NCBI RefSeq assembly: GCF_026222555.1 | Contig: NZ_CP098511.1 | Span: 2,833,501-2,897,500 of the forward strand | Direction: 5' to 3' | DNA from: Aquimarina sp. ERC-38 | GTDB taxonomy: Bacteria > Bacteroidota > Bacteroidia > Flavobacteriales > Flavobacteriaceae | Length of the DNA stretch: 64,000 bases | Shown: positions 38,305 through 48,655 of the stretch, piece by piece | Layout of the letters: the number at the start of each line of letters is the position of its first letter | How positions within the stretch are numbered: position 1 is the first letter of the stretch | Made by a program: the position numbers and the translations under genes | Notes under the pieces: model-generated | Told to the model about the DNA's origin: nothing | What the model saw: only the letters and a program-made list of their open reading frames with translations | Database searches by the model: none

Positions 38305-38913
38305 TCAATTACTAAAGTATTTTTTAAATTTATCTAAGTAGTATTCTTTTCCAAAAATATTTTGGTCAATTTTTACATCTCGATCATTTCTAGTAAGAAG
38401 AATACCATAATCGATTGAATCTCTATCAATAATTACTGGACATTTATTACAATTGAAGATTTGAACATATCTTCTTTCCGTTATGGATTTCTTAATACTG
38501 TCTAATTCAAAAGAATCTAAAGCTTCTGAAACTCCAAATCCAAAATCTGAGTCGACTTCATATATTCCCGGTTCTTCAATATTAACATAATATTGAAAGC
38601 GTAAGCTATCCGGTCGAAGAATTAAAATTGTATTTCCGGAAACCTTAATAGTATCTTTGAGATGAGGTATATCTTCTTTAACCGTTGAGTGTTTAATAAA
38701 AGCTTTATTTTCTAGGTTCTTAAAATCTTTGGATTGTACTTTGTAGAGATATTTCTCAACTATCCTATTTTTTGTTGGATCAAAAGATTTAGATTTCATC
38801 TTGATCTTCGTATTTTCAAAACCACACCCCAAGATCATAACTGAAAAACATATCAAAACTACTATTATGTAATCTATAATGTGAATTTGTTTCTTAAATT
38901 TTAGCTTCTTCAT
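38305..38913 (-). CDS. Putative lipoprotein of unknown function
   Basis: The 202-residue product has a basic start and hydrophobic segment IIDYIIVVLICFSVMILGCG, with a lipobox-like LGC. The rest is polar and unremarkable. Its ATG lies 5 bp past the stop of a truncated toxin stub, which suggests that an insertion or deletion joined unrelated sequences here. Confidence 0.5.
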   Translation of the reverse strand: MKKLKFKKQIHIIDYIIVVLICFSVMILGCGFENTKIKMKSKSFDPTKNRIVEKYLYKVQSKDFKNLENKAFIKHSTVKEDIPHLKDTIKVSGNTILILRPDSLRFQYYVNIEEPGIYEVDSDFGFGVSEALDSFELDSIKKSITERRYVQIFNCNKCPVIIDRDSIDYGILLTRNDRDVKIDQNIFGKEYYLDKFKKYFSN

Positions 38914-38918
38914 TTCTT

Positions 38919-38990
38919 TTAAAAACTATATTTAACAAGAATTAAAGGAAAAATAGGACCTGCATCGGCAATAACAATTCCGTTTTTCAT
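38919..38990 (-). pseudogene. Stub of a DUF3368-type PIN toxin
   Basis: The start ATG (38990) overlaps the antitoxin stop as TAATG. The 23 codons read MKNGIVIADAGPIFPLILVK then YSF-stop. The motif IVIADAGPIFPL is the first strand and catalytic Asp of PIN toxins paired with UPF0175; everything after is lost. The TAA at 38919 is followed directly by the lipoprotein gene. Confidence 0.65.
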
Positions 38991-39250
38991 TATTTCAATT
39001 TATCCATATCACTAAGAATATCTTTTTTGGTAAGGTTTGAGATCGAAATATTATTTTTTGAAAGTACTTCTTCAAATTGGAACCTCGACAATCCTGCAAT
39101 TTGGCTCGATTTCCCAATCGTCAACTTTTTTGATTTATACAATTGTATAGCTAATATAATTTTAATACGATCTTTTAAATCTTTCTCTGATTCGTTTAGA
39201 GCTAAAAGAATATCATTAGGAAAATCGATTGATATAGTTTGTACATTCAT
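38990..39250 (-). CDS. UPF0175-family antitoxin, now orphan
   Basis: The 86-residue product (TISIDFPNDILLALNESEKD, then LAIQLYKSKKLTIGKSSQIA) has the UPF0175 pattern with a helix-turn-helix. UPF0175 proteins are encoded with DUF3368 PIN ribonucleases; here that partner is reduced to 23 codons. It may persist as a DNA-binding protein or as an addiction relic. Confidence 0.75.
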   Translation of the reverse strand: MNVQTISIDFPNDILLALNESEKDLKDRIKIILAIQLYKSKKLTIGKSSQIAGLSRFQFEEVLSKNNISISNLTKKDILSDMDKLK

Positions 39251-39338
39251 AATTTCTACTTTTACCCAAATTTAATGATTTTTAAAATTCTACTTTATAC
39301 ATAGTTTGATTATAAAGTATCAATGAAATTCAACAAAT

Positions 39339-40472
39339 TTATTTCACCAAACTCTTATGTACAAAGCCATAATCATCTTCACTTAAACTTATTCGATACC
39401 AATCCGTGGTTTTTCCTAAAAGCATAAATTTCTTTGAACTAGTAGTAGTTTCTAAAATAGCATAGGAGGTACCTGGTCCTTTCCGAATATTAGTTCCTTT
39501 CTTAATTTGGGCTGTTTCTTTATCAGAAGTAATTTCCCACTTTTTAGCTTCTTTTCTTTCTTTGACAAATAACAGCGGATCGATGGCTCCCCGGTTGGTA
39601 TAGATACCAAAGTGTAAATGCGGGGGCGTGGTACGGGCGTTTCCGGTATTACCTACAAAACCCAAGGTATCTCCAACTTGAACTTTTTGAAAACCGGAAA
39701 CAGCAATGCTATCCAAATGTGCGTAATATAATGAATAACCTCGATGTCCATCTCGTAACCAAACCTGTTTTCCACCTAAACCTCGATTGCCGGTTGAACT
39801 GATTCGGCCTGCTACCGCTGCTACTACAGGAGTTCCACGTTTGGCAAAAATATCAATTCCTTTATGACTTCTTTTTCCACCATCTCTGGGAGCTCCCCAA
39901 AAACTTCGGATCGCTTTGCTATTTTTACCACTAACTGGAAATCTATATGCTGGTTTTATTTCAAAACTTATATTAAAATATGGAAAGGCAGCGAATTCAG
40001 GTTGTACAATAATTTGATAGGTTCCCGGATTATCTAACTGTATATTTTCTTCTTTTTTGGTCACCAGAAAATCTATAGGTTTTACGTTATTTAAAGGTGC
40101 TAAAGGTAAAATGTTGATAAAAATACCTTCTAAACTATCTGATTTTTGAACTTTACAAATCAATTGCTCTCCGTTTTTTATAGAAACCTGGTAACTTCGG
40201 GCGGAATTGGGTGAATTAGAATAATAAAGTTGTTCGGTATAAGGGGCTTTAATAACTAGACTATCATTTTTAACCATTTCAAATGAATGTTTCCATTTTA
40301 AAAATAAGGTGTCTCCTTTTGTAAAATTACGCTCGTATTTTTCTCTAAAAGTGGGTTGAAGAAAAACATCTGCCACTTTTTGATAATGTGTACAGGATAA
40401 AAAAACCAGTACGGTTAAAGTCAGAAAAATGCCTAGTGCTTTTACATATTTCATAGGTTTCCTGAAACCCAT
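39339..40472 (-). CDS. M23-family metallopeptidase lipoprotein with SH3-like domain
   Basis: The 377-residue product has a lipobox FLSC (Cys27; start could be ATG 40454). The LytM/M23 domain (about 180-300) contains HKGID (His203, Asp207), YAHLD and HLHFG (His285, His287), all zinc-ligand or catalytic positions. Residues 325-377 form a bacterial SH3-like domain (KKGTNIRKGPGTSYAILE). It should cut peptidoglycan peptides in the periplasm. Monocistronic. Confidence 0.85.
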   Translation of the reverse strand: MGFRKPMKYVKALGIFLTLTVLVFLSCTHYQKVADVFLQPTFREKYERNFTKGDTLFLKWKHSFEMVKNDSLVIKAPYTEQLYYSNSPNSARSYQVSIKNGEQLICKVQKSDSLEGIFINILPLAPLNNVKPIDFLVTKKEENIQLDNPGTYQIIVQPEFAAFPYFNISFEIKPAYRFPVSGKNSKAIRSFWGAPRDGGKRSHKGIDIFAKRGTPVVAAVAGRISSTGNRGLGGKQVWLRDGHRGYSLYYAHLDSIAVSGFQKVQVGDTLGFVGNTGNARTTPPHLHFGIYTNRGAIDPLLFVKERKEAKKWEITSDKETAQIKKGTNIRKGPGTSYAILETTTSSKKFMLLGKTTDWYRISLSEDDYGFVHKSLVK

Positions 40473-40594
40473 AAACTATGCCAGAATGCTACGTATCCGA
40501 AGTATGTAAAAATTTAGAAAATATTAACTGGAAAACCTCTACGCTCTTTAACTAAAACGGTGGAAATAATAGCTATTAAACGCTACAACCCTAA

Positions 40595-42703
40595 TTATTT
40601 GGCATTTTCTAGATAGATTAATTCTTTTTGATACTCACTTTCAAACCAGGGTTGATATTTATATTGGCTTCCCCTAGTTTTTGAATTTCGGTATTTATAG
40701 GGTAGGTTAAAAAATTTCATGTCTTTTGTATGTTGTAAAAAGGTGGCAATATGTTTTTCTATTCTCCAGGTCATTGCATTGTCATCCCACCGGTACCAAC
40801 CCTCAAACTTTCCGGAAGCATTTTCTTCAATTTGCTGTTCAATAAGCAGTGCTTTTTTAGCGTGCTGGTGCGCTGCATACGTAGCAAGTTGGGCTTGATG
40901 ATAGTCTTCGATTACATAATATTGTAAAGCCAAGGTTAAATCCGCAGCCATACCCGTGAGGTGCCAGAGTTTTTGCGTTGGATAAACCAGATCCGAAAAA
41001 TAGAAATTACGCCGGTTGCCGGATAGTTCACCTGCACTTTCCAGGGATCGTTGTACGGAAACCTCCCAAAGTTGTTCAGCAGACTGGTACAATGCATAAT
41101 ATTCTTTTAAGGCCAGGTTTATTTTTGCTTCAAAACCTTTTAACTGTATAAATTCGGATTTACGATTTCCGGGAAATTCAGATTTAAAGAACCGCGTGTT
41201 AACTTTGCGTTGATGAACCATATTCAGCATCATTTCAACATAATAAGAGTACCATTCATCACCTGGTTTACGTTCCGGATCACCTAAATCGAACTGGTTG
41301 GAGAAAAAATCTTTATAACTTTGTTTTAAATTGGTAGATTTAGATTGATATTTTTGATCAACGTACCAATCAAAATAGTAGTTTCCGGAAGGGTAATTCT
41401 TATATTTTTTAAAGTCCGTAAAATAATTTACCACCTGATGAATTCCAAAGATTTTTTCCTTCATGTTGCTCATATTTAGCACTCCCATTTCAGTCATGTT
41501 ATGATCTATTGCTTTTGATATTTCGCGGTGTAAAACATTGGGGTGAATGGTATTTATCCGTAAATGCGACTTTCGGTTATGATAGGAAACATGTTGGTAA
41601 ATACCCTTTTTAGTAGTACCTTTTTTGGCGATTTCAAAGGTGCGATCAGGGAATACCCCATATCCGGTATCTGCAAATAGTAAAATAGTGTTTTCCGGAA
41701 ATTTTATAAGTCCTTTACGATACAATCCTCCCACATGTCCCCAAAGGTACCCGCTTACTAGCGGATTTGGATTTCCAGTGATTTTTTTAACCAGTTCGTA
41801 TTGTGTTGCGATGGCTTCATTGATTACACGAGCTTTATCCGTATCAGGACTATCATCCGATATATTCGGATCATCATCCCAAAAGGCGTGATCTAGTAAA
41901 CCTCTAAAACCAAGATTCCAAATAACATTTTTTCCTGCCTGGCGTTCAATAGCTTTTGTCCAGAATTCAATAAAATATTCTTTATGCGTACTCCAGGAAT
42001 AAGGGATGTTTTTAGGCCAAAATAAAGGAACACTTCCTACTACTTCTCCGGCATTTTGGCAAATGTATAAACCCATATCAGAAGCCAATTTAAGGTGTGC
42101 CTCGTCAGAAAAAACCAGGGTTGACGGAATGGTTCCGGTTAATTTAAGTCGTAACATGGTTTCATAGAATTTTTCCATAAATTCCATATTAAATCCGTAT
42201 TCCTGTTTTTCCATTCGGAATCCGGTGATAAGATCCTCGTCGTTTACAAAAAAGGCACGATGTTTAAAGGTATATGGTTTGGAAGTTATGACACCTATTT
42301 TAATAGTAATGCTTTCTTCAATAGTCGGCATCAGGTCAGTAAAATAGATAAACGGATCAATACCTAAATATTCTTCTGAAAAAGTATAAATAGCATGAAC
42401 AAGACCTAATTCATCAGATCCGGTAAAATGAATACTTTGCTTTTTAAATTCAATTTTATAAGTATCGAATTTATGTAAAGTAGTATCTATTTTAAAATAA
42501 AAGTCAACTTTAGGTTTGTCACTGATACTTGTTCCAAACTTACGGTGTAAATCTTGTCGTAAAGCTTTTATGGCATACTGCACAGCGTCTGATGGACTTT
42601 CCTGATGCATAACTACATTATTGTGTACTACCATATTTTTTGAAAAAGCTACACTGATGGAACAGTGTAACACCATAACTAAAGCAATTATATTTTTAAT
42701 CAT
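40595..42703 (-). CDS. GH115-family glycoside hydrolase (alpha-glucuronidase-like)
   Basis: The 702-residue product has a signal peptide (MIKNIIALVMVLHCSISVAF). The N-terminal segment (LGLVHAIYTFSEEYLGIDPF) and the core (KHRAFFVNDEDL, then NVIWNLGFRGLLDHAFWDDD) match family GH115, known for removing glucuronic acid from xylan. It is expected in the periplasm; there is no T9SS tail. It sits next to a peptidase, not in a polysaccharide locus, so the natural substrate is uncertain. Confidence 0.78.
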   Translation of the reverse strand: MIKNIIALVMVLHCSISVAFSKNMVVHNNVVMHQESPSDAVQYAIKALRQDLHRKFGTSISDKPKVDFYFKIDTTLHKFDTYKIEFKKQSIHFTGSDELGLVHAIYTFSEEYLGIDPFIYFTDLMPTIEESITIKIGVITSKPYTFKHRAFFVNDEDLITGFRMEKQEYGFNMEFMEKFYETMLRLKLTGTIPSTLVFSDEAHLKLASDMGLYICQNAGEVVGSVPLFWPKNIPYSWSTHKEYFIEFWTKAIERQAGKNVIWNLGFRGLLDHAFWDDDPNISDDSPDTDKARVINEAIATQYELVKKITGNPNPLVSGYLWGHVGGLYRKGLIKFPENTILLFADTGYGVFPDRTFEIAKKGTTKKGIYQHVSYHNRKSHLRINTIHPNVLHREISKAIDHNMTEMGVLNMSNMKEKIFGIHQVVNYFTDFKKYKNYPSGNYYFDWYVDQKYQSKSTNLKQSYKDFFSNQFDLGDPERKPGDEWYSYYVEMMLNMVHQRKVNTRFFKSEFPGNRKSEFIQLKGFEAKINLALKEYYALYQSAEQLWEVSVQRSLESAGELSGNRRNFYFSDLVYPTQKLWHLTGMAADLTLALQYYVIEDYHQAQLATYAAHQHAKKALLIEQQIEENASGKFEGWYRWDDNAMTWRIEKHIATFLQHTKDMKFFNLPYKYRNSKTRGSQYKYQPWFESEYQKELIYLENAK

Positions 42704-42934
42704 ATAAAAATGTATAATGATAACCTTCTAAGCCCTTTAGGTACATAAAGCTTTAGAAGAAATAACGAAAAGCAATTTAAGGATTCTGTATAAGGCTAAA
42801 ATAGATATAAGTTTTAAAAGATGAATCAAATGAACAAATTCCTCTTGTTTATAACGAATTACCAGGTAATTTTAATAAGTCCATAGTTTTCTACGAAATT
42901 TATAAATTGTACCGCAGTAATATGTTTGTCAATT

Positions 42935-43462
42935 ATGGAAAAATTTCAGGAGATGTTAACCGGAGGTCATCCTAACTCTTTAGGTAGAACGGTTGAAGTG
43001 GTAGATATCATACTTCATGATCATAGACGTATTGAGGAATTGTACCAATGCTATTTTAGCCAGGATGAAGTGGTACGCTTACGTACTTCTAACGCTATGA
43101 AACGGATTTGTAAGGAAGAAAAGCAACTTTTACTTCCTTATGTTGAATCTTTTTTAAACGAAATTTCGCTACTTAACCAGGCTTCTGCACAATGGACATT
43201 AGCCCAATTATTTTTAGAATTAACCCCGGATTTTACTAAGGAACAGAAGAAAAAAGCTACGGATATTTTAAAACATAATCTGATTCATCAAAAGGACTGG
43301 ATTGTTTTAAATATGACTATCAAAACCCTGGGGAATTGGAGTAAAAAGGATCAGAAATTAAAGGATTGGTTGTTTCCTCAATTGGAATATTTGGAGAAAG
43401 ATAAACGGAAATCGGTGGCTAATAGTGCCAGAAAAACAATGAAGCTGCTCGAAAAGCATTGA
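42935..43462 (+). CDS. HEAT-repeat-like small protein
   Basis: From ATG 42935 (the TTG at 42926 is less likely) the 175-residue product is alpha-helical with repeats such as NQASAQWTLAQLFLELTPDF and IVLNMTIKTLGNWSKKDQKL, a HEAT-like pattern. No signal or catalytic motif. Likely a cytoplasmic scaffold; partner unknown. Isolated between convergent and divergent neighbours. Confidence 0.55.
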   Translation: MEKFQEMLTGGHPNSLGRTVEVVDIILHDHRRIEELYQCYFSQDEVVRLRTSNAMKRICKEEKQLLLPYVESFLNEISLLNQASAQWTLAQLFLELTPDFTKEQKKKATDILKHNLIHQKDWIVLNMTIKTLGNWSKKDQKLKDWLFPQLEYLEKDKRKSVANSARKTMKLLEKH

Positions 43463-43588
43463 TGTTGTCAAACAGATGTTACTGTAAATTAGTTTCCTTA
43501 ATTTAGAAAGGTACTAATTATAGTTAGAATGACAATTACAGCTTTTCAAACAGCCTCATCAGGCTAATTTACATAATCAATATTTATA

Positions 43589-46456
43589 TCATTCTTTAAT
43601 TAATTTTCTTTTATAAAACGCACCGTTCATTTCTATTACAGCAATATAAACTCCGGAAGGAATTTGTTGAGTATTAGCTTGTGCTAAATTCCAGTGAACC
43701 GTATGTCCAAAACTATCTACGGTTTCTTCTAAAGTTTTTACCAATTGTCCGTTGATATTGTAGATAGTAATGTTAGCTTTAGTAGGCTCCTGAGCACTTA
43801 GTTCAAAGGATACTTTATCTGTAAAGGTGTTAGGATATACTTTTAGGTTTTTGTCTATGATTTGATATAATTCTTTTGCATTCTTTTTCCAGGTGGTGCC
43901 TAAAGGTTGGTCAAGCCAAACTAAAATAAATTCGTTATCATCTGGTAAGGAGGTACCTACATGTCGGCCTACGCTAAACGGATAATTATTATCATTTACA
44001 ATTCCTACCAGGAAAGGGTTAAAGACAACTACACTCTCTATGGTCACAAAAGGAAAAGCAAATTCTCTACCAATACCTACGTCACCCGGTAAACCCGGAA
44101 CGGACAGTTTAGCAAAATCATTCATATTTAATAGGTCAAGGTTTAGCTGTTTGGCCACTTCTTTTTCACCTTTGTTAAACTGAACTTCGTATACCGCCTT
44201 AAAGCCATTCAAGTCACCCTGTGAATCATCTCTTTCTATAATTACCCCACGGTTATCACTGAATAATACAAAATCCCCGATAGCGGTAGCTTTTTCGTTA
44301 AGTGGGTATTCAAAAATATTTTGGCTATACGCTTTTGAACGAATATCAAATTCATGGATAAGCAAGTTCTTGTTTTCAGCGTTTTCCAGAGGTTTTTCTA
44401 AAAGCGGATACAGTTTTTCTCCTTTTATATCGATGGCCATTCCTTCAAATCCACCGCTTCTTTTTACTAAAAACGGATGATTTAATTGGGTACTACGATA
44501 TGGCCAGTACATACCGGCTAACCAGGGTGTGTTCTCACCATTTTGATCTTGTAAATTGGTTCCATCACCAGAAGTCCCCACTTTTGGGAAATCCCCGAAT
44601 AAGCAAACCGTTCGAATGGATGGATAGTTTTGATGTGCAAGCAACAAAGTCCTAAAATCAAAACTCTGGATATCAGCTCGGTCTTCTAATTTATTAGCAA
44701 TAATAGTTTCTACAATCTTTTGGGTAAAAACTTCAGGGGATAAGGTTCTTTCGGCAAAAACATCTCCCCGGTCATCTGTATCTGTACGCGGATTAATTTT
44801 AGTTTCTATATTATAACGTACTTGCGCAGCGTTTTTCCATCGTAGGCTTGCTTCAGGATGCGACTTACCTTCACCGTACTTATAATACCTCACGTAAGAC
44901 CTTACAAAATCAAAAAGCTGCTGTAGTGAGGGCATTACGTAGGGATGCGGTAATCCGAATCGTTCGGTAAACGCAACGGATACCGGGGATAAATCCAAAT
45001 CATTACTTTGTAACGGACGTCCGTCCAGTAATCTATCTGCGATAAAGGTGTTCTGAATTTCAGCTAAAGTCAAATCTTTTACCAATACTTCATCTTCATA
45101 AACATAAGGCATACTGTCAATTCTTCGCACTTTTGCTGCTTCAATATGCGGGTCATGATCCAATACCGGTATGGAATCACGGGTAATTCCGCAATCTGTT
45201 TCCAGAGTTGGCATGAGATTATCCAATGCTGCTTCCATAGAAGGTAAGGTATTCTCAGGACGTAAATTACGCGCTCCGCGGTGTCCCTGTGCGTCAAACT
45301 TGGTGATATCAATTAAACCTTCACTGGTAAGGAAATCTGCTTTTCCGTCCTGATCCCCATCAAAATTGCGTACTGCAGCTAATAACACATCCGGACTATC
45401 CGAGATAATTCCCTGTACTCCCAAATTCATTAGTAAGTTCATATTTACGGAATCATTAACGGTGTATACTACTACATCATGTCCGCCACGATTTAAGGAA
45501 GATATGTTAAAAATAGCACTGGAGGCTTCGGTAAGTTCTTCGGTTGGATTTTTACGATCTGCTACGAAGGTAGCTTCATTATTATCGTCTAACATTACAA
45601 ACCAGGGGGACATTACCGGAGGTTTACTTCCAAATTGTGCAGCATGTGATCGCATGGCATTCATGATACGTAAAGCACTGGATTCTTCATTAAACGGATT
45701 TTGAGGCGATCTTAATTCACCACCTTCTTCGGAAACATTTGGAAGGGGGATAGGAGCACTCAATAAAATACCATTACGGTCAAACTGAAGAAGAAAAGGA
45801 CCGAATTCATCTCCGATCCAATAATCCCCATTTGCGGTTTGTTGAATAGATTCGATATCAAAATCAGCTCCGGTTAAGATTCTTTCCGCAGAAAATTCAT
45901 TAGTGATAGCAAAAGGAATTAAATTATTTGGATCTTTTAATTCGATAAAATTAAGAACTTCGATATCTCCCTGGTTTTTGTTTATTACCGATTTAAAATT
46001 AGGTTTGATGGTATATAACCTAAGATTATAACCGGCAGAATTTTCCATACTTCCGAAGCCATTATCCGAAAGAGCGATAAAAGTACCATCAAAGTTATTC
46101 AATACCGATGAAAAGCCCTGTACCGGTTGCTTATCTATAAAAGGGACGGGTTGTTTATTGATAGTATCCGTACCCAAATAACGTCCGGAAGTGGGTCCGG
46201 TAGCAAAGGTATTAGCGGGTAATACGGCACGGGAAACCAAAATATCTCCGAAGTTAAAGAAAGATTTTCCTAAACTTTTAGAAAAGTAGTTTTGACTAAA
46301 ATTTTGATCTTGTTTTAGTTGAAATTTAGTAGTATTAGCTTCTTCTATCTGATGGGTTTGAGCCATCATTGGGATTGAAGACAACATACTGATTTTGGCA
46401 GCTCGTAACCAGGTTTTCCCTAATACTTTTAGCGTAAGACGCGTAACATACTTCAT
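43589..46456 (-). CDS. Secreted esterase-like phytase / glycerophosphodiesterase fusion with T9SS tail
   Basis: The 955-residue product has a signal-like N-terminus (ending MMAQ). Residues 65-255 resemble the first half of the esterase-like phytase domain (FIALSDNGFGSMENSAGYNL, DYWIGDEFGPFLL). Residues 255-370 look like the C-terminal half of a GDPD domain (NMNLLMNLGVQGIISDSPDV). A full GDPD domain with GHRGARNLRPENT (His392, Arg393, Glu401), Glu419/Asp421 and His434 spans about 385-640. The second half of the phytase-like domain (FEGMAIDIKGEKLYPLLEKP) spans 655-855, and a type IX sorting tail 870-955. It would hydrolyse phosphodiesters at the surface. Confidence 0.78.
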   Translation of the reverse strand: MKYVTRLTLKVLGKTWLRAAKISMLSSIPMMAQTHQIEEANTTKFQLKQDQNFSQNYFSKSLGKSFFNFGDILVSRAVLPANTFATGPTSGRYLGTDTINKQPVPFIDKQPVQGFSSVLNNFDGTFIALSDNGFGSMENSAGYNLRLYTIKPNFKSVINKNQGDIEVLNFIELKDPNNLIPFAITNEFSAERILTGADFDIESIQQTANGDYWIGDEFGPFLLQFDRNGILLSAPIPLPNVSEEGGELRSPQNPFNEESSALRIMNAMRSHAAQFGSKPPVMSPWFVMLDDNNEATFVADRKNPTEELTEASSAIFNISSLNRGGHDVVVYTVNDSVNMNLLMNLGVQGIISDSPDVLLAAVRNFDGDQDGKADFLTSEGLIDITKFDAQGHRGARNLRPENTLPSMEAALDNLMPTLETDCGITRDSIPVLDHDPHIEAAKVRRIDSMPYVYEDEVLVKDLTLAEIQNTFIADRLLDGRPLQSNDLDLSPVSVAFTERFGLPHPYVMPSLQQLFDFVRSYVRYYKYGEGKSHPEASLRWKNAAQVRYNIETKINPRTDTDDRGDVFAERTLSPEVFTQKIVETIIANKLEDRADIQSFDFRTLLLAHQNYPSIRTVCLFGDFPKVGTSGDGTNLQDQNGENTPWLAGMYWPYRSTQLNHPFLVKRSGGFEGMAIDIKGEKLYPLLEKPLENAENKNLLIHEFDIRSKAYSQNIFEYPLNEKATAIGDFVLFSDNRGVIIERDDSQGDLNGFKAVYEVQFNKGEKEVAKQLNLDLLNMNDFAKLSVPGLPGDVGIGREFAFPFVTIESVVVFNPFLVGIVNDNNYPFSVGRHVGTSLPDDNEFILVWLDQPLGTTWKKNAKELYQIIDKNLKVYPNTFTDKVSFELSAQEPTKANITIYNINGQLVKTLEETVDSFGHTVHWNLAQANTQQIPSGVYIAVIEMNGAFYKRKLIKE

Positions 46457-46826
46457 ATTTTGAGTTTTAAATTAGTAGTGAAATTTTAATGAAGTAAAAG
46501 TATAAGAAGCGTGTTACGCCTGCGTTTTGTAGAGTTCACTAAAACTTTAGGAAGTTATTATTAAAGTGTTATGCGTGTAAAATTTTTGTTTTGTGGTATT
46601 AATATAAGGGTAGAAATTAATGTAAAATGAGTCATGAAGAAAGCGTTTATTTTAGACTCTTTTCTAACTTTTTAAGGTTTTATATGTATTAAATATTGTT
46701 ATAATTTCTATTCTTTTACCATTGTTAAGCGTGGTTATTATTCTGTCTGCTTTTGAATCCATTCCATAAGTTCATCTTGCTTTAACTTCGATTAAGAAAC
46801 TAATTACCTATGAGCGATATATGTTG
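46457..46826. other. Gene-free gap, boundary of the accessory region
   Basis: This 370-bp AT-rich gap separates the last core-like gene from the run of minus-strand accessory genes. The minus strand shows an unanchored 17-codon tail SKLKQDELMEWIQKQTE ending at a stop near 46743, possibly a relic, but there is no start. Nothing else is seen. Confidence 0.4.
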
Positions 46827-47435
46827 CTATTGAGTGCCATTATCCGCTATGATTTCGACTACTGTTTTATTTCGCTCCGAAATCAGGTGAGCATCTTTTT
46901 CATTCACAAAGAAATTCGAGTTCGTCCAATTATTAAAATTAGTATTTAAATCTGCTAAATAATATTGTCCGGAAATCTCAAAGTCAATCATCGCCATTTG
47001 AAATTTATAAATTCCGTTTAAATCAAACATCGTTTTTCTTAAGAATTCCGTTAGTTCTGTGGGATATTTTGGATTTTCATTCCATGTTTGATATTCCGCT
47101 CCGAAAATTTCTTCTATGGTTGATGTATAAAAACAAACATCAAACCAGTTAAATCCAGTTTCAATCGACTCAGTTTCGTGAATATGGAATGTCTTAAATG
47201 GAATTGAATAATTGTCTAGATTTAAAATCCATTCATGTTCAAAATTTTCAATTTTAATATCGGTTACCTCGAAATTTTTGTTAAATGGTCCATCAACGTT
47301 TTCGAGTGATTTAATAAAATCAGTATATCGTTTTATTGGTTCCATATCTAGACTCGGACAAACTTGAATGCACAATTCATAAAATCCTCCGCACCTTAAT
47401 TTTTCATTTTGAAATATGTCTTTTGTTTTAATCAC
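46827..47435 (-). CDS. Hypothetical protein of the accessory array
   Basis: The 202-residue product (ATG 47435) is acidic and soluble with no signal. Phrases such as HETESIETGFNWFDVCFYTS do not let me place a family. It is the leftmost of about fifteen consecutive minus-strand genes and is separated from the next by an 83-bp spacer with CAACGGATC at one side and TTATAACG at the other, like a cassette boundary. Confidence 0.55.
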   Translation of the reverse strand: MIKTKDIFQNEKLRCGGFYELCIQVCPSLDMEPIKRYTDFIKSLENVDGPFNKNFEVTDIKIENFEHEWILNLDNYSIPFKTFHIHETESIETGFNWFDVCFYTSTIEEIFGAEYQTWNENPKYPTELTEFLRKTMFDLNGIYKFQMAMIDFEISGQYYLADLNTNFNNWTNSNFFVNEKDAHLISERNKTVVEIIADNGTQ

Positions 47436-47518
47436 GATGTCTTTTTTATACTCAACGGATCGTCTGTATCCTTTGTAGGCATTATCTTATAACGTAATAC
47501 AGTTTGTAATTTTTTGTT

Positions 47519-48655
47519 TTACTGAGACAATACGTTAGTTATAATTTCTTTGAACATATCAATTCCTGTCTCTATTAATTCATCCGGAAAATCATAATTG
47601 GAATTATGCAAAGCTGGAGTATTCATACCTGCGCCTAATCCAAACATTGCAGTTTTGTAGTGAGTGGTAAACCACCCGAAGTCCTCCCCAAACTTAAATG
47701 GATACGGTCTTTCAATTATTTTAAATTTGTTTTTTTGAGCTGCTTTAATTACCTGTTGGTTACATTCACTATTATTTCTGCTTGCAGGAAAGTATTCAAG
47801 CCATTCTATTTTATACTCTAGATTATGACTTATACAAGTATCTTTTAGAATTGTCAATATTCTAGATTTTAACAAGTTCAATTCTTTTGTACCCCATGTT
47901 CTGATAGTATAATGTAATTCTCCATTTGAAGGTGAAATCCCATAAGATTTTTGTCCCATGTTTATATGTACACAGGTCAAAACAGAAAAATGGTCATCAA
48001 GTGGATTATTATTATTCAATTTGGATACGGCGTTTATAAATTTAGCAATCGCTAAACTTGGATTAATTCCGTTTTCTGGTTCTGCTGCATGTGACTCTTT
48101 TCCATTAAGAGTTATGATAAAACTTTGCACTTCAGCAGAAAATCCTTTATTCATTGTAATAACAGAGTTGAAAGGTGCTTGCGGAATATTATGAAGAGCA
48201 AAAATATAATCAGTATTAAGTTCTTTAAATTTTTTATCCTTAATTACTCTTTCAGCTCCTTTACCGTTTTCTTCTGATGGTTGAAATAGTAGTATTAATT
48301 TTCCGGAATTAAAAGATTGGTCTCTAAGCCAGAAAATTAAACCTGCTACCATTGCCATATGCCCATCATGTCCACATTTATGAGATATACCATTGTGCAG
48401 CGATTGATGTTCAAACTGATTATCCTCTTGAATGGGCAATGCATCTAGTTCGCAACGGATAGTAATAGTGTTTCCTTTTTGCGGAAATTCATAAATAGCA
48501 GCTAATCCAGTTCCTCCAATTTTTTCAATAATTTTTGTGGGGTGATGTTCTTCAACAAAATTCCGTATTCTTTTAGCAGTTTCAAATTCAGAACCCGATA
48601 ATTCCGGATATTTGTGTAACTCTTTTCTTAATTCTATAATTTCTTTATTTACCAA
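47519..48655 (-). CDS. M20D-family amidohydrolase
   Basis: The 378-residue product starts MVNKEIIELRKELHKYPELS and has the metal motif KCGHDGHMA (Cys94, His96, His99) and PSEENGKGA. Such enzymes hydrolyse N-acyl amino acids or similar amides in the cytoplasm. The dimerisation domain occupies the middle (about 185-295). Array gene with no functional link to neighbours. Confidence 0.85.
   Translation of the reverse strand: MVNKEIIELRKELHKYPELSGSEFETAKRIRNFVEEHHPTKIIEKIGGTGLAAIYEFPQKGNTITIRCELDALPIQEDNQFEHQSLHNGISHKCGHDGHMAMVAGLIFWLRDQSFNSGKLILLFQPSEENGKGAERVIKDKKFKELNTDYIFALHNIPQAPFNSVITMNKGFSAEVQSFIITLNGKESHAAEPENGINPSLAIAKFINAVSKLNNNNPLDDHFSVLTCVHINMGQKSYGISPSNGELHYTIRTWGTKELNLLKSRILTILKDTCISHNLEYKIEWLEYFPASRNNSECNQQVIKAAQKNKFKIIERPYPFKFGEDFGWFTTHYKTAMFGLGAGMNTPALHNSNYDFPDELIETGIDMFKEIITNVLSQ

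Noticed and set aside
46743..46793. 17-codon tail SKLKQDELMEWIQKQTE
   Set aside because: No start and too short to assign; noted only as possible relic.
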